Shown: positions 60,061 through 64,000 of the stretch, in pieces
How the letters are laid out: every line of letters starts with the position of its first letter
Numbering within the stretch: the stretch's first letter is position 1
NCBI GenBank assembly: GCA_964624235.1
Contig: CAZUXY010000005.1
Coordinates: 34,966-98,965, forward strand
Source of the DNA: CAZUXY01 sp964624235
GTDB lineage: Bacteria; Spirochaetota; UBA4802; UBA5368
DNA: 64,000 nucleotides
Reading direction: 5' to 3'
The notes under the pieces: generated by a model
Told to the model about the DNA's origin: nothing
Database searches by the model: none
What the model saw: the letters and a program-made list of their open reading frames with translations, nothing else
Position numbers and translations under genes: made by a program

Positions 60061-62373
60061 ATGGAACTCTCAGATCTGATTAAATCCGACAGTGACCGTC
60101 TTTTCATGCTGGATCATGAATGTTTTGTCATTTTCACCGGCGATACATTCGAGGATGAAAAACCTTTTATTCGTATAGGCAACTGGATGCATCTCCCCGT
60201 CGAGATCATACCTCTTATTGAAAACATCATCATTACCGACCGCATGGCCGGCAATCCCTCCCTTGAGCAGTTCAATATAGATATTATGCACCTGGCCACA
60301 AACCGCTATATAGGAAGCAGGGCGTCGGTGAAAAAGTTTCTGGATTTCCAGGGACTCTTCGGCCTGGACCTGACCAACGCGCATATCGTGGAGGTTGAAA
60401 AAGACATTCCCGAGGTTTCCCATGAAAAAATAATTTCCAACAGGGACTCCTTCATCGGCATATTCTATACCAACGGGAATTTCCGCATTACCCACCGGAA
60501 AAACCGGATATTCGATCTGATGGAGCTCGAGCGGATATGCCCCGGGGATTACGGAATCCACGAAGAACTGACACGGAAAAACCGGGAAATACGCCGTTAC
60601 GGCGGCAGCGGTATGGTGTTGATCGAGAACAACCCGCTGTTTTATAAAAACGGGTTCCTCACGGCGTATCACTTCCCCCGCGCCTATTACGAGGAGTTCG
60701 AACGCCTGCAGATCGATCCCGCCGGGATCAGGGACGTGCTCCTGCCGTCATCAAACCCCCTCCACCTCACCCGGCTGGTGAAATGGAAACACCTGAATAA
60801 AGGCAGACTGCGGATATTGTGCGATTCACGGGAAAACCATGATATACTCCAGCGGCTCTATTCCGGAGCAACGCTGGTAAGGCAGAATTTCAAGGGACTG
60901 TCCTTTGAAAGCGGAGAGGGCCTCAGCATCAGCAATTACCCGGGGACCTACAACCTGAAGCTCAGGTATTCCAGGGTTTCACCTTCATCCAGGGACCTGA
61001 ACCTGGCCTACATCAAGGGGACCGCCGGAATAGGCGATATCATCAAAGAACGCCTGGACGGTATCATCGTGGGGTATTCGATATTCGAGGAGGCAAACCT
61101 GCTGCTTCGGAATTCAGGCGTACCCGTCGCCGTTATCGCCGAGAAGGGGACGGCACCCTCCAGGCTGAGGGCCGGCGGTTTCACCGTGCTGCAGCCGGGA
61201 ACCCATTACGAATTCACGGGTCACGAGGATTTCGACGGGCTGGCCCGGGCCATCGCCGGCACCCTGTCCAGTCCCGAACTGTCAGGCATACCGGACCGGC
61301 CCGATGAAGAGAGCATACGCGGTGCCGTCGCAAAGCTCGGGAATTCTTCCGACGAAGGATCACCGCGTCTTTCCGCAGACCGGTACAATTTCAGGGCGTG
61401 GCTGACCGCCCTGCTCCACTCGACAGAGGACCGCAGGCTCGCTTCCCGGTTGCGCAAATTAATCCAGGAAACCGCGGGTTTCCGGGACGCGCTCGATACT
61501 CCGGGGATCACGACGCGGTTCAGGATCAACCTGGCGTTCTGCCGCGGCACCATCATCGATTACCTGGAGGAAACGGGAGCGACGCCCCCCTCCCGGGTGC
61601 TTCGTGACGAGATCCCCGGCGGCGAAACCGGTTGGACCTCCACCCTGAACGACGACTACTTTCGCGGATATTATGACAGGATTATTTCAGACCGTGAACG
61701 CCTGCTGAAACTGCTGAGCCTCTATTCCCGGCAGTACGGGCAGTATGCCGCGATGCCGGCCCTGAAGAAAGCGATAGAGCGCAAAAAAGAGGAATTCCTC
61801 AGAAACGATCCCCTCCCCGTCGGGGAAACGGGGGAGGAAACGCCCGGATTCTCAGCTAAAACCCTGGTGAAGCCGGCGATTATACTTCTGCTGCTCATCG
61901 CCCTGGGGACGGGGGCTTACATGGGGGTGCGGTCTTGGAACAATCATCGCGTGGAACGCCAGAGAGCGGCCGAAAAAAAAGCAAGGGACGAGCTTATAAA
62001 AAAATACAATATCCGCGTGAGGGAGGTTGATATATTCCATTACGTGAACAGGGTCGCGGTGCTGAACGGGTTTTCCCCGATAGCGTTCAGGGACCTCAGG
62101 AAAAAGAACCCTCACTGGATTTATCCCGGTAACGTCTTTACCATGCCCGACGGTGAAAAGATCACCGTCGTGGAGGGTGACACCCTCTGGGACATCTCGC
62201 ACCACAAACTCATGGGGATTCACCTGGATTTTTATAAAACCCTCGATGACGTGAAGAAGGAACTTGCCGGCGGCGGGAAACCCGCGGAAGGAATGATTCG
62301 GCTGGAAAAACTGGCTTTCACCGACGAACACCGCGCCGCGCTCGAAGACGTGCGCCGAAAAGCCGGGCGGTAA
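60061..62373 (+). CDS. Large protein with one transmembrane helix and a LysM-like C-terminus
   Basis: I do not recognise the first 590 of its 770 residues, which look cytoplasmic. They include a stretch like a Rossmann or PurR-sensor fragment (about 300-400, with GIGDIIKERLDGIIVGYSI and VPVAVIAEKG). A single membrane helix (about 602-621) is followed by a C-terminal external part with a LysM-like motif (VVEGDTLWDISHHKLM, near 715-735). LysM binds glycan strands, so the protein could link a cytoplasmic module to the cell wall. GAGGGA precedes the start. The next gene begins at the A of its TAA stop, so the two are coupled. Confidence 0.65.
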   Translation: MELSDLIKSDSDRLFMLDHECFVIFTGDTFEDEKPFIRIGNWMHLPVEIIPLIENIIITDRMAGNPSLEQFNIDIMHLATNRYIGSRASVKKFLDFQGLFGLDLTNAHIVEVEKDIPEVSHEKIISNRDSFIGIFYTNGNFRITHRKNRIFDLMELERICPGDYGIHEELTRKNREIRRYGGSGMVLIENNPLFYKNGFLTAYHFPRAYYEEFERLQIDPAGIRDVLLPSSNPLHLTRLVKWKHLNKGRLRILCDSRENHDILQRLYSGATLVRQNFKGLSFESGEGLSISNYPGTYNLKLRYSRVSPSSRDLNLAYIKGTAGIGDIIKERLDGIIVGYSIFEEANLLLRNSGVPVAVIAEKGTAPSRLRAGGFTVLQPGTHYEFTGHEDFDGLARAIAGTLSSPELSGIPDRPDEESIRGAVAKLGNSSDEGSPRLSADRYNFRAWLTALLHSTEDRRLASRLRKLIQETAGFRDALDTPGITTRFRINLAFCRGTIIDYLEETGATPPSRVLRDEIPGGETGWTSTLNDDYFRGYYDRIISDRERLLKLLSLYSRQYGQYAAMPALKKAIERKKEEFLRNDPLPVGETGEETPGFSAKTLVKPAIILLLLIALGTGAYMGVRSWNNHRVERQRAAEKKARDELIKKYNIRVREVDIFHYVNRVAVLNGFSPIAFRDLRKKNPHWIYPGNVFTMPDGEKITVVEGDTLWDISHHKLMGIHLDFYKTLDDVKKELAGGGKPAEGMIRLEKLAFTDEHRAALEDVRRKAGR

Positions 62374-62963
62374 TGCGTATGGAACCCGCGGACAAAATAA
62401 ACTACTATATAGAACCGGTGGAGATCGAAATCTACCTGAAGAAATCAGGAAAGGTTCGAACCATCATCAAGGACCTGTATGTGGACCTTATCGACGTGGT
62501 GCCCGTAACCGAAAACGCACAAAAGATATTCGCGCACTTCAAAGAGCTGGACCAGCCCATAGACCTGATGGAAATCATGAACGTGTTTCCCGAATACATG
62601 AGGGTCATCTACGATTCTTATTACCAGAACATTGAACTTTTTGAAAAGCTTTCCATGCACCTGCAGTCGAGCATCACGGGCAGCCACGATTCCCTGCGCA
62701 TGGCCCTCTACTTCACCGAACTGCTGCTGAAATATGAACCCACCGTGGCGTCCACCCAGTATATCGGCGACTTCCAGACCCACAACCTCAATTATCTCAT
62801 CCGCAAGCTCAACACCATGGGGGATTCTTTCTCGCTTGAGGACAGCACCGTGTTATACCTGATCAAGCGGCGCCACCACGCTTTTGCCGACAGGCCCGCC
62901 GACCCTGAGTTCGACAAACTGGTGGAGCTGTGGAAGTACAATATCAGGGAGAAGCCGATGTAG
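62373..62963 (+). CDS. Unknown 196-residue protein coupled to the LysM gene
   Basis: The start overlaps the previous stop by one base (TAATG). The product is soluble, helical and charged, with no recognised motif. The opening NYYIEPVEIEIYLKKSG and the regular helices around 75-130 give no family. Coupling suggests a complex with the LysM protein's cytoplasmic part. Confidence 0.6.
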   Translation: MRMEPADKINYYIEPVEIEIYLKKSGKVRTIIKDLYVDLIDVVPVTENAQKIFAHFKELDQPIDLMEIMNVFPEYMRVIYDSYYQNIELFEKLSMHLQSSITGSHDSLRMALYFTELLLKYEPTVASTQYIGDFQTHNLNYLIRKLNTMGDSFSLEDSTVLYLIKRRHHAFADRPADPEFDKLVELWKYNIREKPM

Positions 62964-63088
62964 GAGGGGGATACGGCCTGATCGAGAAAGCACTTTCAAT
63001 TTAATGAATCTCTCGGTATAAGCGGGCAATGGGTAAACTCCATGAGCGTATGATGGATATGCTGACAGGTCTACGGGAACAGCCCTTC

Positions 63089-63105
63089 ACGGATTAAAAG
63101 TCCGT
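63089..63105 (+). terminator. Weak hairpin between convergent genes
   Basis: ACGGA/TCCGT with a 7-base loop is followed by CTATTTA. The stem is short and the tail poor, so this is only a possible terminator. Confidence 0.3.
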
Positions 63106-63124
63106 CTATTTATGGATCAATACC

Positions 63125-64000
63125 TCAATCTGAAAGTACTTCGTCTACTATTCTTATCCTGCTGCCCAACGCTTTCAAATTTTCAACCATTCTGGCGGGG
63201 TTGACCGACCCCTCATATCCCAGATAGAGAGTGTGCACGAATTCATAATCCGTCTCACTTCCCGCAGGAGCCGTGGTTTGCCGTGGAACTATTGTAGCTA
63301 TATTGGTACGTCCGTCCTCTGAAAACGATGTCATATTATAGGGGTGTTTTCGCGATATGATATTCTGCCATCGCCTCAGGAAATCCTCAGGCAACCGTTT
63401 GTCCGGCCTGATGTGACGGTAGAAACTGAAATAATTTTCCTTACCATATTCGGAAATCAGGATTCGTCGGACATCCCATACAATGCTGCCGTTTTTGGGA
63501 TACACGCTAAAATTCACTATCAATTCTGTATCATCGTTGATCGTGATAATATCGTTCGGTACAGTCAATGAACAGGTAGGAGTAACTACATCCAGCATTT
63601 CCCCCACCTCATACTTGACTTTTATCCTGTTCACCTTGTCATGCAGCAGATTGCTGAAGGTTAAAAACTCTTTCCAGTCCCTTACTTTTCCATAATAAGA
63701 CACATATACAAAATCGGTCATGGCTTTCAAATCGTAAAGCCATATATTCATTTTTGAACTGGTTGTACTTTTTATAAGAAATATCTGACCCTTGGGGGTA
63801 GGTAATGAGAATGAAATAAACACCTCGTCAGAATATTCAATGAAGAATATATGTATATTCCATTTCCGGGTGTATTTGTCAGTATGTGTCGATGTTGTTA
63901 TGGGATTGCCGAGTGACAAAATCCTTATCTCCTGGCCGCTGACCTTTCTTGGTATATTGATCCCTTTGAAAATAATATCAAATGCCAGTTTTGGTGAACC
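63125..64000 (-). CDS. C-terminal part of a protein of unknown function, cut by the right edge
   Basis: The frame stays open to the window end, so the visible 291 residues are the C-terminal part of a longer protein. An internal TTG at 63919 is not needed as a start. The fragment is rich in beta strands and aromatic residues, with alternating hydrophobic patterns (IHIFFIEYSDEVFISF, FVYVSYYGKV). It contains no helix long enough to span a membrane and no motif I know. Its base composition is visibly richer in A+T than that of the genes to its left, which may mark a different origin. Confidence 0.6.
   Translation of the reverse strand, partial: GSPKLAFDIIFKGINIPRKVSGQEIRILSLGNPITTSTHTDKYTRKWNIHIFFIEYSDEVFISFSLPTPKGQIFLIKSTTSSKMNIWLYDLKAMTDFVYVSYYGKVRDWKEFLTFSNLLHDKVNRIKVKYEVGEMLDVVTPTCSLTVPNDIITINDDTELIVNFSVYPKNGSIVWDVRRILISEYGKENYFSFYRHIRPDKRLPEDFLRRWQNIISRKHPYNMTSFSEDGRTNIATIVPRQTTAPAGSETDYEFVHTLYLGYEGSVNPARMVENLKALGSRIRIVDEVLSD

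Overview
The window reads as a chromosomal segment of a Gram-negative bacterium of about average G+C. I think a spirochaete, perhaps a Leptospira-like or uncultivated Spirochaetota lineage, is the best guess. The clues are the outer-membrane machinery (TolC-type efflux), lipoproteins, a methyl-accepting chemotaxis protein, and several large envelope or cytosolic proteins I cannot place outside that phylum. This rests on gene content only. Almost every base is coding, the genes lie in long co-oriented runs, and I see no insertion sequence, prophage or CRISPR array.

Region 1 (1-17.2 kb, all minus strand) is mostly housekeeping. It holds a cut-off multi-pass sensor protein at the left edge, an ECF sigma/anti-sigma pair, tyrS, ispF, a STAS anti-anti-sigma factor, an enlarged RecJ, RNase HI, a zinc-ribbon coiled-coil protein, a Nif3-like protein, queA, a SpoIID-type lipoprotein, xerD, and a MacB/HlyD/TolC export operon.

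Region 2 (17.2-31.8 kb) starts with tRNA-Thr and tRNA-Tyr under one promoter and one terminator. DUF1858 and ThiF/MoeB-like genes follow, then a thiolase behind a perfect 18-bp palindrome. Next is a divergent pyruvate-phosphate-dikinase-like protein next to two large unknown soluble proteins. The region ends with an envelope-type operon of FN3-like, TPR, DUF6602-like and vWA/FHA genes.

Region 3 (31.9-42.4 kb, minus) is an eight-gene catabolic operon that looks like accessory DNA. It encodes a flavin/Fe-S oxidoreductase, a LacI regulator, an SDR, an FAD flavoprotein, a ThuA-like protein, a Gfo/Idh oxidoreductase, a GPH-type transporter and a large protein that may be toroid-like. A palindrome lies inside its promoter. 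The genes fit uptake and redox remodelling of a glycoside or uronate, but the substrate cannot be read from the sequence.

Region 4 (42.4-46.8 kb) contains a compact unit for a 47-residue protein, complete with promoter, Shine-Dalgarno site and terminator. It is followed by an overlapping SET - HD - radical SAM (COG1031-like) operon, a small membrane protein whose terminator lies inside the radical SAM gene, and a YciO/Sua5 protein.

Region 5 (46.8-64 kb) carries an apparent small-RNA terminator, relA/spoT, maf, an MCP, a small HAMP-like membrane protein, tRNA-Gly, a cysteine-synthase-family gene, ndk, a BNR/FN3 membrane-anchored protein, metY, a CPA2 antiporter fused to a PTS EIIA domain, a LysM-containing membrane protein with its partner, and a gene cut by the right edge.
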